DNA from: Rhabdornis inornatus
Taxonomy: Eukaryota > Chordata > Aves > Passeriformes > Rhabdornithidae
Assembly (NCBI GenBank): GCA_013397075.1
Contig: VWZS01000188.1
Location: 1 to 64,000, forward strand
Direction: 5' to 3'
DNA: 64,000 nucleotides
Part shown: positions 11,839 to 25,701 of the stretch, one piece after another
Layout: every line of letters starts with the position of its first letter
Numbering within the stretch: position 1 is the stretch's first letter
Translations under genes and position numbers: made by a program
The notes under the pieces: model-generated
What the model was told of the DNA's origin: nothing
The model's database searches: none
Seen by the model: only the letters and a program-made list of their open reading frames with translations

Positions 11839-13455
11839 ATGAGATCAAAGATATATAATTAATAGTTTTTAGTTTCTAGTTTCATATCATTAGTTGTGTT
11901 ATTACATCAGAAATCTTACAATGACAAGCAAATTGGGTGCTACAGTTTAGCACCAACCTAACAGAACCATCTCCTTCCTGGAATGCTTGGAGCATTCATC
12001 AGGAATTTCTGGAGCTGACCTGGGTCTTGGATTTCTGAGCTCTTGCTTCATGAAAAGGCAGCTGTGTGGCCTCTGCCATTCTTACACAATTGTGATCAGT
12101 ATCTCAGGAGTGCCACAATTTAGTCTAAATCCAAGATACTGCTAGAGAGACTTGGTTTGTTCCCTGTTTCTCAGGTGCCAGTGTTTGTGTGGATGGTGAA
12201 TGCATCGTAAAAGCTCAATTTCACATTATGCTTGATTTAGTGTAGCTGTGGGCTGCACCTCTCTCCATGTCCCTTATTTCTACCACATTGCATTAACTGA
12301 TTATGCAGTAAAAGGTGAAGTTGGACCCATTGGTTGGTACAGCTGTAAACTAACTTGCCAAGAAAATGGAATGGCTTGTTGTCATGTCTGCAAATCTGAT
12401 CGTGACTATGAAACTAAAATTGTATTAAGGGAAGAAGCAGAATAAAGGAAGGATGGAGAACAAAGAGAGTAAGGGAGCTTTTTCTCCTCTGCAGCACTTG
12501 TCCTAGCACCATAGAAGGTACAGAGCACACTGGAAGACCACGCTGAATTTCAGGCATGGTCATTACCAGAGCACCACACTTCTGGTTGAACACTACATCT
12601 CCTGGGATTTGCATGCCAGTATCCTGGCCCATTCTGTTTTTCTGGATCTTGTATGGAAGTGCCAGGGGCTCTATGCTCTTCACACAAGGGGTGCCAGCAA
12701 GGAAGTGAAGCAGAGGTAGAAAATAAGGGGAAGGGTTGTGGCAATTTTGTGTGCAAATGACTCAGAGAACACACTTCAGGGCAGCCAGGCTGCAGCACCA
12801 GCTGGTGAGCAGCTTTATGAAGTTGACATTTCTGACATTTCAGAGCTGGGGACAAGAAAAGGATTTTTCTGTAATAACTGTCTTTGAGAAGCTACTGCAT
12901 GAGCAGGGCGTTGTGGAAGTTTATCATCCCAACTTCTGTCCCGCTTTTGGAAGTCATCTGAAACCATGCTTAGAAAAAAGTCAACAGAAAGAAGCAGAGA
13001 AGCAAATTTTGCTGTCTGCCCAAACCAAACAAGGTGCCTAATGCTGGCCAGAGGTCATTAGCTGTGTAGATCACAGAGAGCACTGCAGAGCCATTATTAC
13101 AAATTTAGCATGACAGAACTAAAGTACTCTGACAAGCTGAGAGCTGCATCCAACACTTACTGCTATTGCCACCAGGCAGCCAAATACTGTACCCCTGCCA
13201 AGACACTGGAAAGTTGCTGTAATTGCCATCTTTAACCTCAAAATATCAGGGTGGAAAAGGAAGACCAGGCCACCGAAATGATGAATTTTTCAGTATTTCC
13301 TAGTGCTTGTGCAGTCATGCTGCAGAAAAGGACTGAGAGTTGAAACCACCTAAAAATGTCAAACCACACCTGAACACACCTAAGAATACATAAAAAGGAT
13401 ATTTTGGGGGCAGGAAATGAGGCTAAGGAAGAGAACAGTTATTTCAAGGCAGCCC

Positions 13456-13470
13456 TATTTATTTATTTAT
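13456..13470. repeat. (TATT)n microsatellite
   Basis: Just under four TATT units without interruption. Short simple repeat. Confidence 0.85.
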
Positions 13471-16400
13471 GTATCTTCCCTGTGTTTTCTAGCAGGAAAG
13501 AACATTTGAGTCAACCATATCCAGATTGAACAGAGCTGGGAGTCTCCTGTGAAAGTGCTGCTTACACAGAGGATAAATATTACTTTAGCTTTTTCTCTAC
13601 AGTATTTGAGTGGTGCTATCCATGTCAGATCTTCTGTGGGGTTTATATATGTATTTTAACATAATATCCTTTACTACACTTTAATCTAGATCTTGCAAAA
13701 CAAACAGACAAATAAAAACAAATCCTGAGGTTAATCTTTCCATAAAGAGTATGTGTGGTGTTGGTGTGGCCTGTTTTACTCCTTAAATTGACTGATTAAT
13801 TATTTCCAAAACATGAATTTCAGGCATTTCTGCCTCTGTCTCTTGGTCATCTGGGAATGCGCAGGTTCTGCCTTTCCTTCAGAGCAGAGGTCAGACTATT
13901 CTGATATTGTGTTCTTGCAACAACATGTGGACTGAGAATTAAGGCTCTTCTTCACTTTCAGGTTTTCATGGATCGTTCAAAATCTCGCCCTTTATTTTGA
14001 CTTCAACAACTAGTAAAATATAGAACAGTAATCCTATCATGTGTATCAGTGTTTATTATGCTGTGAAAAAGATCACAGCCCATGGCAGCCCAGGGGAGCT
14101 CAGAGGGTCTCATTTAGGACTGCTGTTCGCATGATCACGAAAGAGTGGGCTTTAGTTGTGATAATTTTCTATCCTGGCCCTGAGTTGGGGGTAATTTTCT
14201 TTTCAGATTTGATGACAAAAACTTTGTTTCCCTGGGATTGTTACTCAGGCAAGTTTCCAAGGCTGTTTGTTGAAACAGGAGCTGGTTAGCAGCAGCTGTT
14301 CCTGGGAGCAGTGTCTCTGATGGGCTCCTCTTCGAAGCCTAAGGAGCACAAGGTCCTGCCTGAGGATGGGTGGGAGGTGCCTCTTCACAACCTGCCCAGC
14401 AGCCTACGAGCCCAGAAACACTGGGTTAGTTTGAAAGATGGAATTAAATGAAATTGCTCACTTAAATAATGTTCCAAGACTCTATCTGTTTACTTTTTCT
14501 TACAGTACCCTTGTGTGACCAGAGGAAAGTAATTTTGCGCTACCAGTTGTTCAGCTCTGTCTCCACCTGTTACTGCAACTGTTCAGGTTTATCAAACTAT
14601 TAACTTCAAACTGTAAGCCCCACCTTGTATTGAGTCCTGCAGTTTAGGTTGTGGGGTTTGGTTTTTCATTACTCCTGTGGTTTTTGAAGGATGATGAACA
14701 GACAGGGAAAGGTCAGACTGTACCTGGTTGAACCATGCAGTGTTTATTTCTTTGGTCTACTGGTGACTCTTCAAAAATGTGTAGAAGCATCAGGGAAGTG
14801 CAGACACGTGCAATAAGCCCCTTTATATCTTAATTCAGTTGTGACCTGACCCCTAACACCCTCTACAATCTATAGATTATTCACCACCTATCTTAATCAA
14901 CAGGGCTGACAAACAGGAGACTGTAGAAAAATCGTGGCATTGGGTTTTGTCTATTCCATAAAAAGTGTCTGGATAAAAAAAGGGGCAGCAAAAAAAGTGA
15001 ATTTCAGTCCAAATTAATGAGAATTTTCTCTATACATTACGAGAGAAACTTATAGTAGACTAGCTGAAATAAATGTTAGATATAAGTAGCACAGAAGGAG
15101 CAGTAAATGCAATTAAAGTGGAATTTAGTATAGAAGGTTTGGTTGCAATTCCAGTGATGATCACTGGTCATTAATCATTAATGTATTTTAAAAAAATATC
15201 AACAGAATCTTTAAATACACCCAAGGAGGATAATTTCCTCCCCCTGTTTTGGAGAAAATCAGTGAATCAAGCCCAGAATAGTGTCTCAGTCTAATAAATG
15301 TATTTCTATTTTTTTTCTGTTTCACACACAGTGATGCATCAGTACTAACATATTCTCTGGTTTTCTCTCCTGCTGCTGTATGCATAATTAAATGAATGGT
15401 GGGGTTATGTATTCAGTGGCAAGAGCAAGATTTCATCAAGTTGATTTAAATTCACTAGAGAGGGAGAGAATGACAAAGATATAAAATGATATTTATTGGA
15501 ATGATGCATTGGGCTATGGTGGACTCAAATAGAGCTTACAACCAGCAAAAGCAAGTAGGCTCTGGGAAGAGCTTTTTAAATTGAAGAGCACATTCTGGCA
15601 GCCTTTGCTGTGGAATTTTTCCCTAAATTAATGGTAATTTTCTGCACTCTCAGAGAGCTGTATAATCATACACAGCCGAATCATTGTACTGGGAAGCCTA
15701 ATGGAAAATGGATTCAACAAAACCATGTCTGCATGAACTTGAAACTGTAGCATGAGGTCAGAAATGAAAATGGCAAATTTATGAGATAATATTCGGCTGA
15801 TATTGGAAGAAGGGAAGTTTATTATTTATATTTAAAAGTGGCTGATAATAAACTGTTTTTTTTTCATGTCTAGAAGGTTCCTGTTTAACCATAGAGATTA
15901 AAATACTGATCTCCTTGTTTGCTTCTTATTCCTTTTTATATTAAAAATAAAGAACAAATTTCTGAGAGCACAAGAGGGGTGAATTTGCATCTGGGTTCTG
16001 CAGCTCTGTCTCTGTTTTGAACAGGTGATTCCTAAATAGTCCCTTTTCAGAAAGCTTCTCTGCAACATATTTCTGGCTCTGCAAAGGATAAGTTCTCTTT
16101 AAATCTCATTTTTGTCATTGTCATTGTATCTGAAACAGAGAAACAGACATTTTGGGATGTTTCTGTGGCTTTTGTCAATGCAAGAATAAGGGCTTATTGT
16201 TTCCTTTTTTTAATAGAAGAAATAATTATAACTCATTAAAAAAAATCAGCCAAGGATCTTAAGATGTAAAGACATTTTCTAAATGTCTTAATCTCTAATA
16301 CTTATGTGCCAATGGCATTTTATAGAATTACAGTACAATGCTTTAAAATTGACAAGAGTTACTGAAAATGTAATTTTAACAAAGCTAAAAAATGTGAAAA

Positions 16401-16886
16401 ATCACCTGCAGGAAACCCATAATCTATTTATAGGGTTTTATAGATGTTTTTCTCCTTCAGAATAGTATTTAATTTCAAAAGTCATTTATTGCTTCTAAAG
16501 GTCTATAAAGTAGAGTGGAATTTTTGAATAGATATTTTATTTTGCTTCCTTCAAATCTAGAATGTCTTAACTCTAAATATTCTTTAAGTAAATTTTATTC
16601 CTGTTGTGGTTTTGTTTGTTTTGTACCCATTATAATTGAAGAATTTTCTCATTATCCTTGCAGCTTAAGATTGAAAATATTTACGATTCATGGTGAGACC
16701 AAAACAACCCAAATGATCTACAGCGATGCCAGTTTTATTTTAAGATGCCTAATTTTCAGTTAAAGAATTGCATTTAAAGAGATGTTAAAGGTGGCCTAAG
16801 GTTGGGAATGTCTGCTTTAAGAGTGTTTTGTATTTATGAAAGGCTTCTTCTGCACTTGGCAAACTGCATCATCTAATAATTTTTTT

Positions 16887-16907
16887 AGTGAATAAAAATT
16901 ATTCACT
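16887..16907. repeat. Perfect 9-bp inverted repeat, 3-nt loop
   Basis: AGTGAATAA and TTATTCACT arms are separated by AAA. A further ATTATTCAC word follows within 20 bp. The region is AT-rich, so chance is possible. Confidence 0.8.
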
Positions 16908-17846
16908 AATTAAAAATTATTCACAGATTAGAGCGACATATTGAGAAGTAGCTGTTAATCTGCTGTGCTCTTGTACTCTTACATGAGATGAGTCATGAGC
17001 TGTTGAGAAAAAATCACAAATTATTTCACTTTATTAAAATATTAGAAGTTAATTTATTCTAGTGCTATTTGACAGCAGATTCAGAAAAGTCCTTCAGAAA
17101 TCAGTGTTTTCCATTTTCCTTCTAACTTGACAAGGTATCATTAGCATGAGAGCAATGATAGCCATGTTGAAGAAGGTTTTGATTGCTTTTAGCTAAATAA
17201 AAAAATGTAGAAATTCATAAATCGCAGTCATTTGAATTTTGGTATCTGTTGTGTTTTCCTCTGGGGCTTTTATGTAAACACAAATCCTGGCTTTTTAAAA
17301 AATATTTTTAAACTTTTATGTTAAGTAAAATTTCAAAGACAAAAGTAGATGTATTTAGATGAGTGAGATTAAAAGAAGATGCAATAAGCATGCAGTGAAT
17401 TCCTGACCTCCTATGAGAGCATTTCCTATAGGTGCAGGAAATGAAATGGCATCCCAGGATCTATGAAAATAAAGCTGACACGAGCCATTGTGGGAAGGAT
17501 TTCACTCCAGTGCACTCAATTTGTGTGGCTGTGATCTGCCAGTTTATGTCTCATCTTTAAGCTTGATGCATTTTCCCATCATTATCTTTGTCTCCCCTGA
17601 AGAAATCCATGGTTCAGATTTCTAAATTCATATACCAGACTGATGAACCTTTTTCAGAGTATTCCAGAAGGTGTCCTGGATTTCATGACATGTTTTATGT
17701 TTGGCTCCTCATGGAAGTGTCACCCTGTCTGAGCCTGAAGTAGATAATTGTGAAGGATGAGGTGTAACCACATTTTATCCCAAACATTGTGTTGGGACAG
17801 GAAAGTTGGCATGGAAGAGAGAGTCCACCCCAATTTTCTGCCTGGA

Positions 17847-17911
17847 GGGCTCAAAGGGGATTCAGGAGGATTCAAAGGGGTTCCTAGTGGGTTCAAAGGG
17901 GTTCAAGGGGG
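17847..17911. repeat. Minisatellite, 21-bp period, three copies
   Basis: The word TCAAAGGGG recurs at 17851, 17872 and 17893, giving an exact 21-bp spacing. The intervening 12 bases have diverged between copies, and a TTCAAGGGGG partial unit closes the array. G-rich on the top strand. Confidence 0.8.
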
Positions 17912-20900
17912 CTGATTTTTTGCCTAGATAACATATAAAATAGGAGTATTCAAATGTAATCCTTCTACACCACCTTCCCAAGGAGAAACAAGCATAGATA
18001 GAGGAGATTTGTTCCCCTGTCATCTTCTAAAATCACTGAGGGTTTATGATATTTTACAAAGCCCATATGGAAATGGATTAAGATTTGCTCTTGTCTAAAG
18101 CAAAAGGCTCTTTTAGAACAACTGAAGTATTGATTTTTTTGTTGTTTTCTTTGGGCAGCTTTTATCAATAGCATCTATTTAGTGAGTGGAAGAAATAGTC
18201 TGAATATTAAGTGTTCCAGTTTTGCCTTAATCAGTTGGAAGCAGCATCAGTCCGGCTTAAATCCACATGAAAATATTTGCAATAGCAACTCCTTTTTTGT
18301 GTAATTACAAAAGAAAGGGTCTAGATGTGTTTGTTCAATAAAGGTCTGATTTCAACCAAATTCTGGGAAGAATTTTGTGCCACAAAACTGTAGCTACTGT
18401 GGTCAGGCCACAGTGAGTGGTTCTGGCTATAAGAGGAGCTAAAAAGTGAGAGGAATAGCAAAAGTACCCTGTCCAAAATCATGGAAGCGTGTACAAAACC
18501 CAACTGATGTGAAATAAAATGATAATACTATGAATCTTCAAGCATCAAGAGTAGATACTTGAACATGGGGCAGGAACACCTGTCAGTGTGGAAGTTCTTT
18601 CTTTGACAGACAAAAAGGGGTCATCACATTAAGGGTTCAGCCATTGATAACTTTTACTGCTCATAAAAATAAGGGAGAGTGAGAGTGTTTGCTTCTTTGT
18701 TTAGGAAAGGCTACAAGAGGGAAGGACATCAAGCTTCTAACAAAATTTCTGATTGGAAAATTATGAAAAAGAGCAAAGACAAATGAGGAAAGTTTGGGCA
18801 GCTTCACTTCAGCTCTAAACAAGCAAGAGGTAATTCAATGGATGTTAATGTTTTTCACTTAACCACATGTATTTATAAATAATACACTGTATTTGGAAGT
18901 GTACTTCTCAGCCTCAGCCTGTTTGACAGTGAGGCTGGTGACACTTGGTGTAACTGTCCCCAAATTGTCACACAAGGAGCATTAGCTTTGATTAATGAAC
19001 AGCTTGGGAGGAGTGGGGTTCATTACTGAGCAACTTCTCCAACCCAGAGCCCTAAACACTGGGCTTGCTGAGTAACCAGGCCATGGAACTTGGCATATAT
19101 TCTGAAGAGTAGCAGCGTAGTGGGACAGTGGAACATATTCCAGCTGGTGGAATAGGCCAAGCTCTCTGAAGTTGTGTGAATCTGAATTAGTATTAAAATT
19201 TCTCTTTATTTTTTTCTCCTTCTTCTGCAGACATATGTGCGGTGGTTTCCCAAATTGGATCATGTGCTTAAAAATTAATAGATGGATACTGTTCCCTTGG
19301 TCTTCTTTACTGATGTATTTATTCAGGATGCAGAATTGCCTGTGATTGACTTGGGTTTTGTAAAACCACTTGAGCTCTCATTTTTATTTATTCAAGCATC
19401 CAAGTGTGAGAAATGATGGTTGGCTGAAGAAATTACCTTAGGTCTAGATGCTGAGTTTGGGCTTGAATTCTGGAATCTAAACTCATATCAACGTTTTGTG
19501 TCTTGCTTTGGTTTAACTAACCTGCCCTTGTTGTTATTGGCTGATTAATAATATAAAAAGGGATGGGGAATTCTTCAGTGATGGAAATCCAAGTGGGAAT
19601 AATGAAGAGCGAAATCATAGCACATTATGCACTTCACAGAAATATTTTTACTTATGCTGGAACAACAATGTATAGTTTCTGTAAATCTTCCATTAAAATA
19701 AATTGGAACTTGGAAAGCAGTCATCAAGCAGCAGTTTTCCAGGCCATTCTTTAGGCTGCTACATCTGAATGTCATGGCAAAGAAAGACATGAAATTGGCT
19801 TACTTACCTTCAGTCAGAAAAAATTTAAAACATTTTAGGGAACAAATTTGAAAATTGCTTTTGAATTGCAGGAAAAATCAATTCAGCTCTAATTGATCAA
19901 GGGCTTGATAACCTACTTTCAAACTAACCTACTGATGCACCCAAAGGACTTTAAGAAATCAGTAAAATTAATTAGCAGGGGTGATTAACCATTTCCTTTT
20001 GTTTTTGATGTTAAAATTGAGAACATTTTTATTGAAGGATGTCTAGAGAAAGAGGAATGTTGCTACTCTTTATTGTGGGAGGCACAAATTCATTTCAGCA
20101 TTTAAATAAAACTGCTTTTCAAACTTAATGATGAACACCAAATGTATACAAGGGGCAGGGATGGATGAACACAGTAAATGGAGAGGATAAATGTAGTAAA
20201 CACCAATTTAGTAATTATAATAAAGCTGAATATCATGGTTCAGCATGTTGTGACTTATCTCACAGGGGAGTAAAAGTAGAAAGAATAGAGAGTTTTACAA
20301 ATTTGAAATTTCAGAGCATTGCTAGAAATTGAAGAAAGACATCACCTGAACTTCCACTTTCATAAGTGAGAGCACTCAGAATGGTTAAGGATAAATAGTT
20401 TCTTAACCCAGCCTGGAAGTGTGGGACAGTCTTTGAATGTTTTAAGGCAAATCTAAAAATTAAATGGAAAGTCCCATGTGGGTTATGATAAAAATCGACA
20501 GGTACCCTCACTCACAAAATCTGTGGGAAGACTTTATCAGCATCCACATGCAACATTTTGTGTGAGAGAACACAGTGGAGTCTGTTGGCACTACATACAA
20601 CACGCATTATTTTATGTTGGGAGTTTATTTTTGGGTACAATGTTGTGACTGTCCCCATTTTCTACAGTTTAACTTTCTTTGAGACTCATTTCAAGACTGG
20701 ATTTACTTTTTTGGAACACTTTTGATGTTCACTTTTGATGCCAGGTGCATTTTTTACCACTTGTACAAATACCAAAGCCTGGAACTTGAGCCCCAGGGCT
20801 GATGCTCATTTGCACTGTGCAATTAGCTGCAAAATGTGAACTGAACTTGAGAGAGAAGTAAAAAAAAATTAAAGTTAAGACACATGCTATAACCTAGAAA

Positions 20901-23900
20901 ACAGATGTAGTGGTGCTTTATCTTTACATTTTAATTATGTTTAAAACAATCCCAGAGTTTTCCAGATGCACGTAATTTTTTTCTTGGAGAACGGAATAAA
21001 TTGAAATAAATAGACGTGTGAGAAAAAGCAATTCCCAAAAGAGTAACACTGAAAACAAAGAAAAATATCTCCCAGGAGCAAGGAAAGTGACCTGGAGTGC
21101 TTTTATATTGATCTTGATTAAGTTTTTAAACTTGTGGGCATGTTACAGCAGTGAAGATTTTCAAAATGACCCAAAGCTCTTGCAAAGAAGCAGAAGATTG
21201 GACCATCATTCATTTTCAACAGCAGAAAGACAGTAAGCTGAATTTGGGTTCCCTTAAGCCATATGTTTCTTTCCTTTGCATTTTATTATAAGCATTAATA
21301 TTTTAACTTTCAGTTTGCTCCTATAATCTGGAAAATGGTTTTGGTTAGTGCTTTATTAGATTGAGATAAAATGGCTTTTGTTGCATGCCAAAGAAAATGT
21401 TCACCATGGTGAAGGTATCTCCTGAACAACATGAAATAAGGAGATTAAAGTTGCCATCATAAACACAGGTCACAAGACTGATTAGGCACCATCTTCTTCT
21501 CAGCTTGATTCTTCTCTTCATTTTAATAAAGCTGTTCCCGGGCTACTGACAGCAAGGAAGGAAGGAAGGTCACAGAACTGTTCAAGAAATAGTTTAACAT
21601 TTCAAATTGTTAATGGGCCAGATTCATCCCAGCTTGCTTCTCTTAGAAAAACAAGGCCTGTTAATGTTAATTTTTAATATTAATAATTACTATTAGTAAT
21701 TTTCTTTTCCCATTTAAAATCTGATACTGTCATAGTGTGGCAATATAGTGCTTAGGTCAATTTTTGTATAAAAGAATTCCATTATTTTCTTTGGTGTATA
21801 AATCTAATAAAATCAAATCATTGTTCTTCTGTTTAAGAACTCAGGTTCAGGGTACTTGCTAACTCAAGGCATGAACCTAGGTAGCAACAGGATAATTACT
21901 TGCTAATTGGTATGTGATTACATTTACATTGGCCTGTCACAACTATAAGAGAGATCCCAATTGCATCTCAAAATTGCAGTGATACTCCACTATCACATTG
22001 TGAACTGCATGAAACATAAAACTATTTAATTACTTTCAATATGATCTTCTGATTCTGATTGTTAACATTTTTTTTGGCATGGCAGTTTCGGAAGAAACTA
22101 TTCCATTCAAAACTAAGTTTGAAGAAACACTTTGTGGTGCAATGAGAGCCTGGAATTAAGCTCCTAATTGCAGGATATTTCTGAACTCACCATTGTATAC
22201 CATCAGACTATTAAGGGTAATATCTTTTACATAATGATAGCAATTTAGGGAACATTTATCATTGCACATTTCAACTTACCCCATTTTGAGCTACACTACC
22301 AGTCAATTTCAGGGTCTAAAAATGGTGTTTTGTAGCCTGAGGAACACACTCCAGTTCCCCTAATGACACCCTGGGGAGGCTGCAAGGTGTGCATGGCTCC
22401 ACTTGTGCCCTGCACACAAAGAGGCAACAATGGAAAGACAAATAATCCTCTGAGGAAGCTTTTTCATCCCCAAAATCTAACCTTCATAGCTGCTTCCGTT
22501 TGTGGACTCAAGACTAATGGACATTTGAATTCCAAACACTGTCAGGCACTTCCTGTTTTGCAAAAACTGGACAAAGTGATGTGGAGAGATTTTTAAAGCT
22601 TAGACACTGCAAAAGATCCTGAAGGCCCACATGTGGAAATGGTGGTTTGGTTTCCAGCACTGAACTGTGGGAGACATCCAAATGGCAATAGTTAAAAAAA
22701 ATAATAATAGCGTAGTCCTAGAAAAAGAATTATAAAATTTTGTCAGGGAAAACCACACTTTTTTATATTCTTATGATAGATAAAAATGTAGAAATAATTA
22801 ACTTGTCTTTCATGTTACTAAATCCAGTGCAGGCTGCAAAACTAGAACTGGGTCTCAGAGATCACAGAAGAAAGGCTAAGTAGATGGGGGAGATTGGACT
22901 AACATCTGCTAGATCCAAGAAATTTTACAGAGTACGGAATTGGTGCCGCAGTGTTAATAATCTTTTAGCCCCTATCATTGACAAAAAATATAGAAAGAAC
23001 AAAAATGCCTTTTCTTTTTCATCTCTTTCAGGTAATACATTTACAGCCCAGTAGCTTCTCCATGCACATTCTGTTTGGGAATAGGCTTGCTTGGAGCAAT
23101 AGAGATTATGTTTGATTAATCTCAGTAACTGAGGAAGAATAAAAGGATTAGCAGCATGTGTCTCATTTTTACTTCATTCATTAGTTCATAAATCATAATT
23201 GTAACATAAGTATCTGCCAGGATAAGAGCTGATGTTTAGACAAACTTCACAAATTTCTTAGGAGTTTCTAAGTTGCTCAGAAACCAACTCATTAAAAATT
23301 CATTTGTGTGTTCTGGTTAAAAATACATTCAAAGCATGGTTTCCATTAATCTGAACCAGCTCTTATTTATACAGGATATATTATATTTTTAAGCAAGACT
23401 TGATTAGCATCAGCAGTGCTTATATGATGCATCAATTATTTTTCTCTGAGATAACAATATGCAGTTGTTTTTCCCATCCCAATGTATTATAAACACACAT
23501 AAAAATCTCCTTTTACTGGAATGAAGGCAGAATGATTGCTGCAATATCTTGGACTGATAACCCTGTGCTCAAGAAGAGGCAAAAGTTCACTGGGATTTTT
23601 GCTGCTCCCAGTGTTCACAAAGGAGAATTTCTGTAAATTTTCCCTGTGGCCTATGTGTGCTCCAGCTTCCTGATAACCCAGTGTGTACAGGATAAAGGGA
23701 GTGCTAGAAGGGTACAGATAACACTAAAGAACTTAATGTAAAGCAGCCTCTGAGGTTTTCCAAAGTCTGGACCCCATCATGAGTGGATCGAGTTCCATTG
23801 AAGCATCACCTGGGATGGCAGCCAGGTTGTTGCACTGATAAACGGCCTTGCTGTCCCCTAGGACACATTCCAGTCAGAAATTGTGGAATTAATTTCCCTG

Positions 23901-24851
23901 CCTTCCTACTGGACTTCTCCTGCCAATTAACTTAGTCTTCATTTGTCTCTCCACTGCACCTCTCTGTTCACTGGAGACTCTTCAGGCACTTTATCCTTTG
24001 TTACCTGTAAATATGTGGAGAAACTTTTTCCCTGTTCCAGCCACAGCCAGAGAAATTGTTTCACAATTGCACATTGTTGGTATTTTCAACTTTTTAGGAC
24101 TGTCTGAGGTATGGTATGAGAAAATTTTCTTGATTTTTCACTCTTTTTTCACTCTTTCAATCCAATTTTCATTTTCATTAGAAAACATTTAATTTTGAGC
24201 CATGGATCACAACCTTGGATGTAAGAATCAATTAATAGCTTAAAATAGGTGTAGTGAAAAGCATATGAAATCTTAAGCACCACTATAAAGTCTTGTCTAT
24301 GAAAATGTTGGAATTGCTGATCTGCTGCTTAATTCAAACTTCACTATGTTGAGAAACCTTTTTGAACAATTTGAACTTTTTTTATTCTAGATAATACTTT
24401 CAGAAGTTTTCAGTCTTCTTTCATTTTTAAATCTGCTGCTGAAACACATATATCTCTCTCATCCGTTCTGACTCACCTCTTTGCAATCCCTAATGGCTTC
24501 CCCCTGCCTGCCCTTCAGTTATAGACCATTTCTGAAATACTGTATGACAGCACTTTCTTGCACTGTTTCCAAAAAATAAAAATTGGCTGTTTATCTCTCG
24601 AAGTCCTGCAAAAGAACTTTCGCTCTTAGCATTTTCATGCGGTAGAGGGCCAAGGTTGGTTTCTCATTCCATAATACCAGATGGGAAGCAGGGAAAAGTA
24701 ACACAGACAACTCTTTAACCAAGGGCCCTGATTTGGAAAGCACTAATCTTTGCTTAGGGGACTAAATATTCTGAGTTCCCACAGAAGGCATAATAGGCCA
24801 AGCACACTCAGCTGTATCCTCAAAATCAAAAATTTATAATGTATTGGTATT

Positions 24852-24863
24852 TAGTCTAGACTA
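24852..24863. promoter_or_regulatory. 12-bp palindrome containing GTCTAGAC
   Basis: TAGTCTAGACTA is a perfect palindrome whose core GTCTAGAC equals the palindromic SMAD-binding element known for SMAD3/SMAD4. The match is seen; binding is inference. An 8-bp word occurs by chance about once per 65 kb. Confidence 0.25.
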
Positions 24864-25701
24864 GATTTATATAAAAAAAACTCTAATCACCATATGGAAA
24901 TCAAACCAGCAGGAGGGTGTAGGTGATCCAGCTTGGTGACTTGCAGTAATAATTAAAATTTCTGATTTCTTACATGCACAACAACCAGTAGCAGATCTGG
25001 TGTATTTTCACTGCTGATTGGAAAGTCTTTTGTAACAATCTTTTCTCTGGGAAGGGAAACAATTGAATTAGTGCAACCAAGTCACCTTTGATCTTCTCAG
25101 TGTAAGTTCAACTCAGTGACCTGTGGAAGCCATCACCATTAAGACATTTTCTGTCTCCAATTTATACATTTTTACTGTCTTTGGTATGTGATCTTTTAAA
25201 ATATAGGCATTAGAAATTTCACTGTTGTTGTAACAGTGATATTAGGCAAAGCTGCCTGCCCTTCCCAAATAGTTTCTTTTAAAAAGCCATGAATGTTGAT
25301 GTTTATTATTGAGCCACAATAATATTAATTTGAAGAGTATCTATTGAACTGGTTCTTTTCAGCTTTATCTTTTATGTGCCATTTGTTGTGCAAGTTTAAA
25401 GCGATGCCATCTTTCTGAAAGATCCTCTTGAGAGGAATAATCAGAGATAGCACCCCTGAAGGTACTATTCAAAACATGTCCAAAAATATATGTTTTCCTG
25501 TTGTTTCTTTTCCAGTTTTTTCCTGCACCCACTCTTTGCCATTGAGCTTTTTAGGATTCCTACATTACCATTTTGTTGCCCACCTTTTGTCTTCAAAAGG
25601 AATTCTGCACTTGGCTGGTGCTAAATCTCACTCTAAGTTCTGGTCTCACTGTATGAACTGTTTGCTCCGGATTAATCTGGTAGCCCATTTATGACTTTCA
25701 A

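Larger units (their letters stand above)
11839..25701. other. Long repeat-poor unique stretch, no gene recognised
   Basis: Nearly 14 kb with no CR1 or LTR that I can identify, the longest such stretch in the window. It holds a (TATT)n run (13456-13470), a minisatellite (17847-17911), inverted repeats (12796-12807, 16887-16907, 21685-21701, 24852-24863) and a short 13-bp-period duplication at 20717-20740. A very strong pyrimidine-rich acceptor ends at 19230. Open frames are short, with no recognisable domains. Confidence 0.5.

Noticed and set aside
14640..14960. Segment resembling a minus-strand LTR (TTTATTTC near a TGTGGGG start)
   Set aside because: Only a polyadenylation-like word supports it; no promoter block or matched termini were found.
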